A DNA stretch of 64,000 nt, taken from Hyphomonadaceae bacterium. Lineage in GTDB: Bacteria > Pseudomonadota > Alphaproteobacteria > Caulobacterales > Hyphomonadaceae. The stretch covers positions 62,001 to 126,000 of the forward strand of contig JANSWU010000002.1 of the NCBI GenBank assembly GCA_024743315.1. The letters run 5' to 3'. Both the position numbers and the translations under genes were made by a program. Shown piece by piece: positions 28,707 to 36,605 of this stretch (its first letter is position 1; each line of letters begins with the position of its first letter). The notes under the pieces were generated by a model. The model was not told the origin of the DNA and ran no database searches. It saw only the letters and a program-made list of their open reading frames with translations.

Positions 28707-29183
28707 GTGTTAGAAGATCTCGATATGTTTGACCGCAAGATCCTGCGCGCGATGCAGGCCGATGGGCGGTTGTCGATCAGCGAATTGTCGGAGCAGGTCG
28801 GGCTCAGCAAAACGCCTTGTTTGACGCGGTTGCGACGGCTGGAATCGCAAGGTTATGTGCAGCGCTACAAGGGCGTTTTGGATGCCAGCAAGATTCGCCA
28901 GGACTATGTGACCTTTGTCCAGGTCAAACTGGAATCAACGCATCGGCGCCACCTCAAGGCGTTCAGTGACGCGGTCCAGCACGTGCCACAAATCCAGTCC
29001 TGTCACATGATGTCGGGCGGTTATGATTTCCTGTTGAAAATTCGCACCCGCAATATGCGGGCCTATCGCGAATTACTCGGTGATGTTGTGTCCGAACTGC
29101 CAGGGATTGCGCAGACCTCGACCTTTCCGGTGATGGAAACCGTCAAAGAGGTGGATGATTTGCTGGTGATCGATCCGGATTAG
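28707..29183 (+). CDS. Lrp/AsnC family regulator, probable proline-responsive activator of putA
   Basis: Full Lrp architecture: a helix-turn-helix at the N-terminus (DRKILRAMQADGRLSISELSEQVGLSKTP) and a C-terminal RAM ligand-binding domain with MSGGYDFLLKI. It diverges from putA, as PutR does in other alphaproteobacteria, where it activates putA with proline; that role is inferred. Three in-frame starts are close together. The GTG at 28707 is chosen since AAGGGAG sits 6 nt before it but almost touches the GTG at 28701. Its end overlaps that of pxpC by 4 nt. Confidence 0.88.
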   Translation: MLEDLDMFDRKILRAMQADGRLSISELSEQVGLSKTPCLTRLRRLESQGYVQRYKGVLDASKIRQDYVTFVQVKLESTHRRHLKAFSDAVQHVPQIQSCHMMSGGYDFLLKIRTRNMRAYRELLGDVVSELPGIAQTSTFPVMETVKEVDDLLVIDPD

Positions 29184-30118
29184 GGCAGGGCTGACCCTAA
29201 CCACTTTTTGAGCAGGGTCTGTTTTTCTAGTCCCTCGCGCACCGCTTCGTCAGGCGTTCTTCGCAAGAGCAGGACAGAATTACCCGGGCGAATTTGTCCA
29301 AGCTGATGACGATCGCATCGAGCGATACTGGCGATGCGCGGATAACCGCCAGTGGTCTGGGCATCGCAGGACAAGGCGATGGGGATGCCGGATTGTGGGC
29401 ATTGAATCGTGCCGGGAAAGACTGGCGCGCTCTTCATCAGACCGTCGCCGGAGATCTCGAGGGGCGGGCCGGTCAGTTCAATCCCCATGCGCGTGGCCTG
29501 GCGTCCAGCGACAAAATTTGTGTTGAACAATTGGTCTCGCGACCGAGGCGCGAGCAGGTGGGTCTCTGCACTCTCGCACGTGCGCAGTGCGAACGCGTCC
29601 GAGAAGACCGGGATCAGGTCTTCAGGTGTGCTCAAGGTCGCGGTGGCTTGCCCGGTTGAGAGAGCTGTCAGCCTGTCACCGGTGCGAAGCGCGCGGCCTT
29701 CATGCCCGCCCAGCTGTGCCGGAAGATAGGTCGAGGTTGAGCCGAAATGGCTTTGTGCCTGGAAACCGGATGCGATCGCCAGATAGGCCCGCGCGCCAAA
29801 CTGCGGCGGACTGAGGGTCAGCTTGTCGCCGGCGCGTCCGTGCAGGGTTTGATGTGCGTGAACAGGAGTGCCATTCAGGAGAATCTCGCCTACTGCCCCG
29901 GTTATGGCCAGCGTACAGGTGGCCTCGAGTTCGGCCTCGAACCCACCATAGGTGATTTCAAGACAGGTCGCGGTTGGGGCGTTGCCAACTAGGCGATTGG
30001 CCAGCGCCATAGAGACCTCGTCTGCGGGGCCGGCATAGGGAATACCAAAGGCGCGATAGCCGGTGCGCGGGGTGCCTTGCAAACTTGTTTGCAGGCCAGG
30101 CGTGAGGATATGCAGCAT
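29180..30118 (-). CDS. pxpC: 5-oxoprolinase subunit C (biotin-dependent carboxylase-like, KipA family)
   Basis: With PxpA and PxpB forms the ATP-dependent 5-oxoprolinase that opens 5-oxoproline to glutamate. KipA/AHS2 motifs are present: TSLQGTPRTGYRAFGIPYAGPADEVS near the start, LEITYGGFEAE, and the C-terminal GGYPRIASIARCDRHQLGQIRPGN. Length 312 aa is normal. It follows pxpB by 2 bp in the order pxpA-pxpB-pxpC. Confidence 0.93.
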   Translation of the reverse strand: MLHILTPGLQTSLQGTPRTGYRAFGIPYAGPADEVSMALANRLVGNAPTATCLEITYGGFEAELEATCTLAITGAVGEILLNGTPVHAHQTLHGRAGDKLTLSPPQFGARAYLAIASGFQAQSHFGSTSTYLPAQLGGHEGRALRTGDRLTALSTGQATATLSTPEDLIPVFSDAFALRTCESAETHLLAPRSRDQLFNTNFVAGRQATRMGIELTGPPLEISGDGLMKSAPVFPGTIQCPQSGIPIALSCDAQTTGGYPRIASIARCDRHQLGQIRPGNSVLLLRRTPDEAVREGLEKQTLLKKWLGSALP

Positions 30119-30120
30119 AT

Positions 30121-30741
30121 TCAGCGCTCGTGAAACCGGAGGGTCGCTCCGGGCGTGAGCAGGAAAGCTGGGTCACGCGCCGCGTCGAACAGTTTGGCAT
30201 CCGTGCGCCCGATTAGCGGCCAGCCTCCTGGCCCGGCGAGCGCATAGATGCCCGTATAGGCCGCACTTAAGCCGATCGAGCCGGCTGGCACGCGCGTCCG
30301 AGGTTGGTCGAGACGGGGGATCTCGATGTCGTCTGGGAGACCCGAAATATAAGCAAAGCCGGGCGTAAACCCGATCATCTCCACCCGATGCACGAGGCTT
30401 GTGTGCAATTCGATCAGCTCAGCCCGGGTGAGCGATAAGGCAGCGCAGACAGCTTCGAAATCGGGTCCCGTGTCGCCGCCATATTTGACATGGATTTCGA
30501 TTGGATCAGCCGCGTCTTCATGCGTGACTTCGGGCGCTGCGACTTGATTTAGCCAACGGCTGACTTCGGTCTCATCCTTCGCCGCAAATTGCACCGCCAC
30601 CCGGTCGAGACCGGCCACGACTTCCAGCGCCAGCGGATGGTCGCCCAGTGCCTTTGCCAGGGCCCGGGCTTCGGGTGGATCTTTGACACTGAATTCGTAC
30701 AGATCGTCGGCAATCCGAACGGGCATCAATGTGGCGCGCAT
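30121..30741 (-). CDS. pxpB: 5-oxoprolinase subunit B (KipI family)
   Basis: AHS1/KipI domain protein with the conserved run IGFTPGFAYISGLPD and PRTRVPAGSIGLSA near the C-terminus, and GPGGWPLIGRT after it. Subunit of 5-oxoprolinase together with PxpA and PxpC. Two starts are possible: the ATG at 30741, overlapping pxpA by 16 nt, or the ATG at 30726, which forms a TGATG stop/start junction with pxpA. Neither has a clear Shine-Dalgarno, so coupling with pxpA translation is likely. Confidence 0.92.
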   Translation of the reverse strand: MRATLMPVRIADDLYEFSVKDPPEARALAKALGDHPLALEVVAGLDRVAVQFAAKDETEVSRWLNQVAAPEVTHEDAADPIEIHVKYGGDTGPDFEAVCAALSLTRAELIELHTSLVHRVEMIGFTPGFAYISGLPDDIEIPRLDQPRTRVPAGSIGLSAAYTGIYALAGPGGWPLIGRTDAKLFDAARDPAFLLTPGATLRFHER

Positions 30742-31466
30742 ACGGTCAATCCATGCGATAAAAAGCTTGCCCGGATTGCCTTTGCGGCGTCAAACGCAGC
30801 GGGCGTGTCGCCATGCACGCAAATGGTCTGCACCGGCAAAGCCAATGTCTTGCCCTGATAGGTGGTGACGCTCCGCTCAATGGCGATTTGCAAGGCCTGC
30901 TTCGATTGCTGTTCAGGATCATGGATAACGGCGCCAGGCTCGCCCCGGGCGCGCAGGGCACCATCATTCTCGTAGGCGCGATCAGCAAAACCTTCGGCGG
31001 CGAAGCCGAGCCCTTGCTCTTTTGCGGCGCGTTCCAGCGCTGATCCGGGCGGGCCGACCAGAGTCGCCTGTGGCAGCGTCATTTTCATGACTTTCGCCAC
31101 ACTATCTGCCAGGCCTTTATCCTTGGCCGCCATATTGTAGAGCGCGCCATGCGGCTTGAGGTGGGCCAAACGGACCCCTTCTTCGCCGGCAATGCGCTGC
31201 AAGTCCGACACCTGGCCTTTCAGGACTGCGATGAGCGCCGACCCGGACAGGTCTGAGGCGGTGCGCCCGAAATTCTCACGGTCCGGGAAAGAGGGATGCG
31301 CCCCCGCAGAAACGCCGTGGGTCTTGGCGAGCCTCACGGCGACCCGCATGGAATCTGCATCCCCGGCATGGCCTCCGCACGCAATGTTGCAGCTGGTCAC
31401 AACAGACATCAGCTCAGCATCCAGCGGGCCGCCCTCGCCGAGGTCGGCATTCAAATCGATCTGCAT
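30726..31466 (-). CDS. pxpA: 5-oxoprolinase subunit A (LamB/YcsF family)
   Basis: LamB/YcsF protein starting MQIDLNADLGEGG, with SCNIACGGHAGD and GAHPSFPDRENFGR, and HLKPHGALYN in the middle; about 246 aa, as usual. It carries the substrate-binding site of 5-oxoprolinase. The open frame runs 117 codons further upstream, but that stretch is antisense to the deiminase gene and has no family similarity. ATG 31466 with GGAG upstream is the start. First gene of pxpABC. With putA nearby it makes a small region devoted to turning cyclic amino acids into glutamate. Confidence 0.93.
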   Translation of the reverse strand: MQIDLNADLGEGGPLDAELMSVVTSCNIACGGHAGDADSMRVAVRLAKTHGVSAGAHPSFPDRENFGRTASDLSGSALIAVLKGQVSDLQRIAGEEGVRLAHLKPHGALYNMAAKDKGLADSVAKVMKMTLPQATLVGPPGSALERAAKEQGLGFAAEGFADRAYENDGALRARGEPGAVIHDPEQQSKQALQIAIERSVTTYQGKTLALPVQTICVHGDTPAAFDAAKAIRASFLSHGLTVCAPH

Positions 31467-31602
31467 AGCGGCGCGCTCCGACATGCCGATAACATCTATC
31501 CTCTTCAGCGCAATTTCAAGCGGTGTCGCGATTGATCCAAAGGCGAAGAGTTGACGTGTTGAAGTCCAACTTTCTATGCATAGGAATGTGTTGGAGGGTG
31601 GG

Positions 31603-33408
31603 ATGATAAATTCGGTAGTAAGATGGCGGCTGGCCATCGCGGCGAGTGCGGTGGCGCTGTCGGCGGCGTGCGTCGCGGCCTCAGATGTAAGCCCAACCGA
31701 AAGTCTCGTTGCGGAAATCCTAGCCGATACGAATCGCGATGGCGTGATTTCGAGTGCCGACCGGGTCAGCTCACCAGAGGCGGCGATCATCCTGCCCAAC
31801 ATTGGCGATGTCGACAAACGGTGTCCGGGCGCAGCTGACGAAAGCCAGTCTGATGCAGCGCTCGAAGCCTGCCACGACGCGCAGGATGACGTCGCCCGCG
31901 CGCCGGAGTATTTTGCCCCGTTGCGATTGTCCGCTTTGCCAACGGTTAGCGCGGCCGCGATCGGGACGGTTCGCGTGAATGGGGCGGGTGCAGATCAAAT
32001 CCGCATTTTTTTGAAGCAAGGCGAAGGGTGGCAATTCCTCGACGCGGCAACAGTTTTATCCTCCGATACGCTGCGCGCCGGGGCCGAGCTTGGCGTTGAT
32101 GCGCGGGATATCATCCGGGATCGAACTGTCTGGGATGGCCGCGCTGACATTGCATTTGAGGTCATAGACGATGATCGAACGGCGACGAGTTCTGTCCCTG
32201 TGCAAGTTGCGCCGGTGATCCTGCACAATCATCTTGAGACGGCGACGACAATATTTGCACCGCAAAGCGACACCCAAGTCCATGAAGCCTTTATGCAATC
32301 TCTCGACGCGGCCCTCGACATGGCCGCACCGAACTTGCCCTTGAAGAGGTTGAACACGACCGACAATTGGGCCCAGGACTTCGTTGAATTTGGGTATCTC
32401 AGCATGCCAGCACCTGACGGCGCGAAGACCATCCGGGTCGCGATCCGCTCGCCACAACCCACTCGCTCAGCGGGGCGGGCTCTGTTTGATCTGAAAGGGC
32501 CGGGATTTGGTGTCGTGCAAACCGGCGGCGACGATTATCATCAGGCAGACTCTTTCGGGAATCTGGAAACCATCCCGCCATATGAACATGACGGTAAAGC
32601 GTATCCAGCCGGGCGGGTGATCTATGGCGATGCTGGCGATGGCATCGCGCCGCATACAGATTTCACCTCTTTCTTTGATGCCCAAGCCGTGCAGGACCCG
32701 ATCCTGCTCGATACGTCCTGGCTGATCATCGCACATGTTGATGAATTCCTGCAATTTCTACCGGCGGATACCGCGCGCGGGTGGACGATCGCGATCAAGG
32801 ATGTTCCGACCGCGCTCGCACTGCTGCACGACGCCCAAGCCAATGGGCATGGCGAGACATCGGCGTTCTCGATTGAAGGCGGGCCAAGTATGAGCATTAA
32901 TGAGCTGCTCGCGGACGCGGCTTTCCTTGAAGACAATGAGCGTGCGCGGCGTCGGGTTGAGATGAACCTTGAGCGCCTGTTGGCGGAAACCGGCCTGACC
33001 GAAGCCGAAGTGATCCGCATCCCGGGTCTGTTTGAACGGGCAGAATGGGATGATGTCGCGCCGCGAGCGTCTGTGCGGGAGAAAGATCAATCCCCACCGC
33101 CCTGGCTCGATGAGGAGGGGCCGGGCAGTGAGGTCATCGTCTATGGGCCTGGCAACCTGCTGGCCTTCTACCCTGCGCCGGTGAATGGCATCTTATTGGA
33201 CGCCGACACCTATATCCTGCCAAAGCAATGGGGGCCGGTGATTGGTGGCGTTGATATTCTTGAGGCGGAAATCATCAAGATCTATGCCGAGGCCGGGATC
33301 ACGGCCTGGCCTGTGGATGCCTGGTATTCGCACCATGTGTCGGCCGGTGAGATTCATTGCGGTACCAATGTCACGCGCACCATTGAGAGCGAATGGTGGG
33401 CACAATAG
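31603..33408 (+). CDS. exported protein-arginine deiminase (PAD) family protein
   Basis: 601 residues whose C-terminal two thirds follow vertebrate and cyanobacterial PADs motif by motif: NWAQDFVEFGY, FGNLETIPPYEHDGKAYPAG, WLIIAHVDEFLQFLPAD, GHGE, WGPVIGG and GEIHCGTNV near the end. The four catalytic residues map to Asp259, His378, Asp380 and Cys586. PADs convert peptidyl-arginine to citrulline and need calcium. The N-terminus has a signal sequence ending near SAACVAAS (secreted or lipid-anchored), then a textbook EF-hand loop DTNRDGVISSAD (residues 42-53), and a central PAD_M-like beta domain; the vertebrate PAD_N domain is absent. The start ATG 31603 has GGAGG 5 nt before it. It diverges from pxpA. 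Substrate unknown. Confidence 0.9.
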   Translation: MINSVVRWRLAIAASAVALSAACVAASDVSPTESLVAEILADTNRDGVISSADRVSSPEAAIILPNIGDVDKRCPGAADESQSDAALEACHDAQDDVARAPEYFAPLRLSALPTVSAAAIGTVRVNGAGADQIRIFLKQGEGWQFLDAATVLSSDTLRAGAELGVDARDIIRDRTVWDGRADIAFEVIDDDRTATSSVPVQVAPVILHNHLETATTIFAPQSDTQVHEAFMQSLDAALDMAAPNLPLKRLNTTDNWAQDFVEFGYLSMPAPDGAKTIRVAIRSPQPTRSAGRALFDLKGPGFGVVQTGGDDYHQADSFGNLETIPPYEHDGKAYPAGRVIYGDAGDGIAPHTDFTSFFDAQAVQDPILLDTSWLIIAHVDEFLQFLPADTARGWTIAIKDVPTALALLHDAQANGHGETSAFSIEGGPSMSINELLADAAFLEDNERARRRVEMNLERLLAETGLTEAEVIRIPGLFERAEWDDVAPRASVREKDQSPPPWLDEEGPGSEVIVYGPGNLLAFYPAPVNGILLDADTYILPKQWGPVIGGVDILEAEIIKIYAEAGITAWPVDAWYSHHVSAGEIHCGTNVTRTIESEWWAQ

Positions 33409-33420
33409 GCGCAGTGCGAC

Positions 33421-33807
33421 ATGCTTGAATTTCTGATCGAAGACCCGCGGGCCAGGTTTTTGGCAGGGTTTGCGCTCGTATTGATCATTATCGGCACACT
33501 CTATCGAGTGTTTCTTGTGCCGCGCCCGATCTCAATGCGGCGTGCAATCGTTCTGCAAGGGCTCGTCTTCAAGGAAGTCGGGCCCGAAAGCCCGGAGCAA
33601 TATGATGTCTATTTCGGCGATCATATGGTCGGCTATGTGCGTTATCGTTTCGGCCAGCTATCGGCTGAATATCCGGATGTCGGGATGGAGACGGTTTTCA
33701 ACCGTACGCTGAAACATGAAACCGGGCAGATGACAGATGAAGAGCGCGGACGCTGGTTGCCGGTGATTGCCAAACGATTGCGCAAACGCCTCGCTAGCGA
33801 AGCGTGA
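33421..33807 (+). CDS. membrane-anchored protein of unknown function
   Basis: 128 residues: one N-terminal transmembrane helix (about residues 12-31, FLAGFALVLIIIGTLYRVFL), then about 95 soluble residues ending in a strongly basic helix (KRLRKRLASEA). No family recognised. It begins 12 bp after the deiminase stop on the same strand and is probably co-transcribed with it, but a functional link is not shown. The Shine-Dalgarno is weak. Confidence 0.65.
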   Translation: MLEFLIEDPRARFLAGFALVLIIIGTLYRVFLVPRPISMRRAIVLQGLVFKEVGPESPEQYDVYFGDHMVGYVRYRFGQLSAEYPDVGMETVFNRTLKHETGQMTDEERGRWLPVIAKRLRKRLASEA

Positions 33808-33839
33808 CCATGGTCTGTTTTTCGGAAGGGATTTTTCGC

Positions 33840-33915
33840 TGGCTCCGCGAGTAGGACTCGAACCTACGACCGGGCGATTAACAGTCGCCTGCTCTACCAA
33901 CTGAGCTATCGCGGA
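33840..33915 (-). tRNA. tRNA-Asn (GTT)
   Basis: Complete cloverleaf on the minus strand. Acceptor TCCGCGA pairs with TCGCGGA, the anticodon loop is CTGTTAA with anticodon GTT, the T-loop reads GGTTCGAGTCC, and CCA is encoded. Confidence 0.97.
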
Positions 33916-33981
33916 ACAGCGAGCCGCCTCCTTAGCAAAACCGCTTTGACTGTCAAACCGGGAAAATCACTCAGCTGATAA

Positions 33982-34011
33982 AAAATTGGCGGAACTTAAA
34001 AAAGTTCCGCC
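33982..34011 (-). terminator. intrinsic terminator downstream of tRNA-Cys
   Basis: Perfect 10-bp stem GGCGGAACTT/AAGTTCCGCC with a 4-nt loop at 33988-34011, followed on the minus strand by a run of six T (33981-33986 region). It lies between tRNA-Cys and tRNA-Asn and would end the tRNA-Cys transcript, so tRNA-Asn needs its own promoter. Confidence 0.75.
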
Positions 34012-34082
34012 GAGGCATTGGGTGATGGTGGGTGTCTCCAATAGAAGACATTAACCTTCTCCTATAGAATGGTTAACAAGGC

Positions 34083-34122
34083 TTAAACGGAATCGAAAAG
34101 ATTTAAGCGAAATCGAAAATAT
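34083..34122. repeat. tandem pair of 20-bp A/T-rich direct repeats
   Basis: TTAAACGGAATCGAAAAGAT is followed at once by TTAAGCGAAATCGAAAATAT, 17 of 20 identical. It lies in the 247-bp gap between the two tRNAs, downstream of tRNA-Cys. TTAACC and GGTTAAC elements lie just upstream (about 34050-34077). Function unknown; it could be a protein-binding site or part of the tRNA-Asn promoter. Confidence 0.55.
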
Positions 34123-34162
34123 CTTCAGCAAATGCCGGTTTCTGGTGTGATTTCGGTAAGAT

Positions 34163-34236
34163 TGGAGGCTCCGGCCGGAATCGAACCGGCGTACACGGAT
34201 TTGCAATCCGCTGCGTCACCACTCCGCCACAGAGCC
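34163..34236 (-). tRNA. tRNA-Cys (GCA)
   Basis: Complete cloverleaf on the minus strand. Acceptor GGCTCTG pairs with CGGAGCC (one G-U pair), anticodon GCA sits in loop TTGCAAA, the T-arm is GCCGGTTCGATTCCGGC, and CCA is encoded. Confidence 0.97.
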
Positions 34237-34380
34237 TCGCGGGTGAGTTGGGGTCCATAGCAGCGTGATTATCAGCTTGCAATCGGGTAAAGTGTGTAGA
34301 GGCGTATTGGCCGTATTGCGACGCCCGTAACCTGTGCTATGGCGCGGGTGAAATCAGATTCTTTTGATAAGGGCCAGAGG

Positions 34381-35034
34381 ATGGACTTTGCAAAACTTCG
34401 CCGCGTCATGGTCGACTCGCAAGTGCGGGTGAATGATGTCACCTCTCCAGAAGTGGTCAGCGCCTTTTCAACCATTCCGCGCGAAGTCTTCGTTCCGAAA
34501 GGCATGCGCGCCAGCGCTTATGCCGAGCTGGAGATCAAGACAGCTGACGATCGCGCCATGTGGTTACCGCGGGATCTCGGCAAAATGCTGATCGGTCTCG
34601 AAGCACAGCCGAGCGATGTCAGCCTGGTGATTGCCGCAGGCGACGGCTACAGCGCGGCTTTGTTGGGGCATATGACAGATGCCGTGATCGCCCTGGAAGA
34701 GGACGAGGCCCTGGTGGATGCAATGGCCGAGCGCTTTGCCGAGATCGGCATGGACGAAGCCGTCGCTGTGCAGGGCGAGATCACCAAGGGCCTGCCGGAT
34801 CAAGGCCCGTTCGATATCATCCTGATTGCCGGCATGGTCGAAACCGTGCCGCAGGCCTGGCTCGATCAATTGGCCGAAGGTGGCCGCATGGGCGTTGTCG
34901 TGTCGACCGGCCGCGGTGTCGGTGCGGCGAGAATTTATAAGCGAGCTGGCAACACGTTCGCCTATCGCGAGGCCTTCGAATGCTGCCCGCCCATTTTGCC
35001 GGGGTTCGAGAAAAAAACCGAATTCGTCTTTTAG
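34381..35034 (+). CDS. Pcm-like methyltransferase family protein
   Basis: Resembles protein-L-isoaspartate O-methyltransferases: RRVMVDSQVRVNDVTSPEVVSAFSTIPREVFVP at the start, ALEEDEAL for motif II and PFDIILIAGMVETVP later. The SAM-binding glycine motif, normally GTGSGY, reads AAGDGYSAALL, and the region before it lacks the canonical GxTISQP substrate loop. Repair activity on isoaspartate is therefore doubtful. The start at ATG 34381 (MDFAKLRR) is supported by AAGGG 8 nt upstream; an ATG at 34339 is earlier. It ends 7 bp from the plsC stop. Confidence 0.75.
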   Translation: MDFAKLRRVMVDSQVRVNDVTSPEVVSAFSTIPREVFVPKGMRASAYAELEIKTADDRAMWLPRDLGKMLIGLEAQPSDVSLVIAAGDGYSAALLGHMTDAVIALEEDEALVDAMAERFAEIGMDEAVAVQGEITKGLPDQGPFDIILIAGMVETVPQAWLDQLAEGGRMGVVVSTGRGVGAARIYKRAGNTFAYREAFECCPPILPGFEKKTEFVF

Positions 35035-35041
35035 CGGGCAG

Positions 35042-35842
35042 CTAGGTCGCCTTCGCGGTTTCGGCGTCTGGCTGGCCGATCGTGCCTTTTTGGGGGTCCG
35101 GAAGAAGCTTTGTGGGCTGCACCGGTGTGCCCATGGCTTCGGCAATCAATTCAGCTGATCGCGTTTCGACCGCGTGCGTGAGCCGTGACATGGTTTCTTC
35201 CTTGGACAGGCCTGCCGGAATTGGCTCGAGGAATTCAATCACCGCGGTGCCCGGCTTTTTCAGGATCTCTTCCTGGTTCCAAAAGCAATTCAGATTGGTC
35301 GCGACCGGGACGATCGGAACCTCCATGGCCTTTTGCATGTGCCAGACACCGGGCTTATAGCGGAAATGATAACCGACCGGGGCGAGGTGGCCTTCCGGAT
35401 AGATCAGCACATGACGCCCATCTTCGCGGGCACGGCTCATGCCTTCACTCAGGGAGGCCGCCTTGCGTTCGCCGCCACCACACGTGTCGATAACGATTGC
35501 ACCGAGCTTGCGCAGGATGCCGCCAACCAGCGGGAACCGTTCGAGATGATCCCCGGTGACGAAAGAGAGGTTCTTCACTTCCGGATAGATCATGAAGCCA
35601 TCGCCCCAGCTGGCATGTTTGGGGGCAAGGATGAACGCACCTTCGGGCAGGTGCTCACGGCCGCGTACCTCTTTCTTGATGCCGCCAATCCAGTGCAGGG
35701 CAATATTGATGGCGCGTGTATAAGAGCGAATGATCGCTGTCACCGGGCCGCGCCCGGGCAGGGCTAGGAAAGGCAGCGACACCAGGACGTAGACGAAGGA
35801 CAGGACGTAATAAACGCCCGTGAAAAGCAAACCACGTATCAT
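35042..35842 (-). CDS. plsC: 1-acyl-sn-glycerol-3-phosphate acyltransferase
   Basis: Makes phosphatidic acid from lysophosphatidic acid at the inner membrane. It has the HX4D catalytic motif in KHASWGD, the YPEGHLAP motif that binds the glycerol phosphate, and IPVVPVA near block IV. An N-terminal hydrophobic helix (LLFTGVYYVLSFVYVLVSLPFLAL) is the membrane anchor. Length 266 aa. The C-terminal 30 residues are polar and variable. It precedes nothing obviously related on its strand. Confidence 0.92.
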   Translation of the reverse strand: MIRGLLFTGVYYVLSFVYVLVSLPFLALPGRGPVTAIIRSYTRAINIALHWIGGIKKEVRGREHLPEGAFILAPKHASWGDGFMIYPEVKNLSFVTGDHLERFPLVGGILRKLGAIVIDTCGGGERKAASLSEGMSRAREDGRHVLIYPEGHLAPVGYHFRYKPGVWHMQKAMEVPIVPVATNLNCFWNQEEILKKPGTAVIEFLEPIPAGLSKEETMSRLTHAVETRSAELIAEAMGTPVQPTKLLPDPQKGTIGQPDAETAKAT

Positions 35843-35875
35843 GACCAGGACCTCCTCGGTCTCACATTGAAGGGC

Positions 35876-36466
35876 TTATTTCTGAAACAGGATGGCGAGG
35901 ATCGTTTGGGTGAAGATCCCAACATGCTGACTGAACGGGCCAGGCAGGCGATTATAGATCTTGTTCAAGCCTGATTGCATGACCACGCCGAGGCTCATCG
36001 CGGCGAGGATGGCTGGATCACCCTTTGGGATCTCGCCAGCGTCCATTAATTGCTGGATCAGCGTCTCTACCACCGAGACCGGATCATCGGCCCGCTTGGT
36101 GTCGTGCGGCAGATAGCGGTTCAGGGAAACCAGGTGATAGCTGAAAGAGAGCCAGTCTTCATCGGCAAAGGCACAATAGGCGGTTACCGCGCCGCGGACC
36201 TTTTCTTCGAGGTTGCCGGATTGCAAAAAGGCATCCGCCATCATTTCTCCGAGGCGGTTATGGGTGTCCATGAACAGGGCCAGAGCGAGCTCGTCCTTGC
36301 CTTTATAATGCCGATAGAGCGCGCCTTCCGAAACGCCGGCCACATCAGCGATTTCGCGCGTGGTGGCGGCGTCGACGCCTTCACGAATAAACAGTTCCAG
36401 CGCTGCTTTTTCGATCTTCGGTCGTGCATTGCGCGCCCGTGGCCGTTTGGAATCAGCAACATTCAT
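35876..36466 (-). CDS. TetR family transcriptional regulator
   Basis: The N-terminal TetR helix-turn-helix is clear: AALELFIREGVDAATTREIADVAGVSEGALYRHYKGKDEL. The C-terminal half is an all-helical ligand-binding domain without a recognisable subfamily. The ATG at 36466 (MNVADSK) is preferred over 36529, because the extra residues would cover two palindromes that look like its own operators. It lies 33 bp upstream of plsC on the same strand and might control lipid synthesis, which is inference only. It diverges from the HD-domain gene. Confidence 0.87.
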   Translation of the reverse strand: MNVADSKRPRARNARPKIEKAALELFIREGVDAATTREIADVAGVSEGALYRHYKGKDELALALFMDTHNRLGEMMADAFLQSGNLEEKVRGAVTAYCAFADEDWLSFSYHLVSLNRYLPHDTKRADDPVSVVETLIQQLMDAGEIPKGDPAILAAMSLGVVMQSGLNKIYNRLPGPFSQHVGIFTQTILAILFQK

Positions 36467-36483
36467 AGGGTAGAGCTCCAATT

Positions 36484-36538
36484 TGTGAGCGCTTGCTAAC
36501 ATATCGATTCCAAAAAAGCAAGTGAACAATTGCTCACT
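36484..36538. promoter_or_regulatory. two related palindromes, probable TetR operators
   Basis: TGTGAGCGCTTGCTAACA (36484-36501) and AGTGAACAATTGCTCACT (36521-36538) are 18-bp palindromes, each with one mismatched pair, sharing GTGA-type outer arms and GC at the same inner position. They are centred 37 bp apart, between the TetR start and the divergent HD-domain gene, as expected for autoregulation. Confidence 0.6.
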
Positions 36539-36605
36539 AATTTTGTTTGACCCGCCTTCGCGTCAATGGGCATTTTAGGGTCAGGCACAGACATGGGAGT
36601 GGAAC

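Noticed and set aside
31467-31817. N-terminal extension of the pxpA frame by 117 codons
   Set aside because: It is antisense to the start of the deiminase gene, has no family similarity and ignores the well-placed GGAG before the internal ATG.
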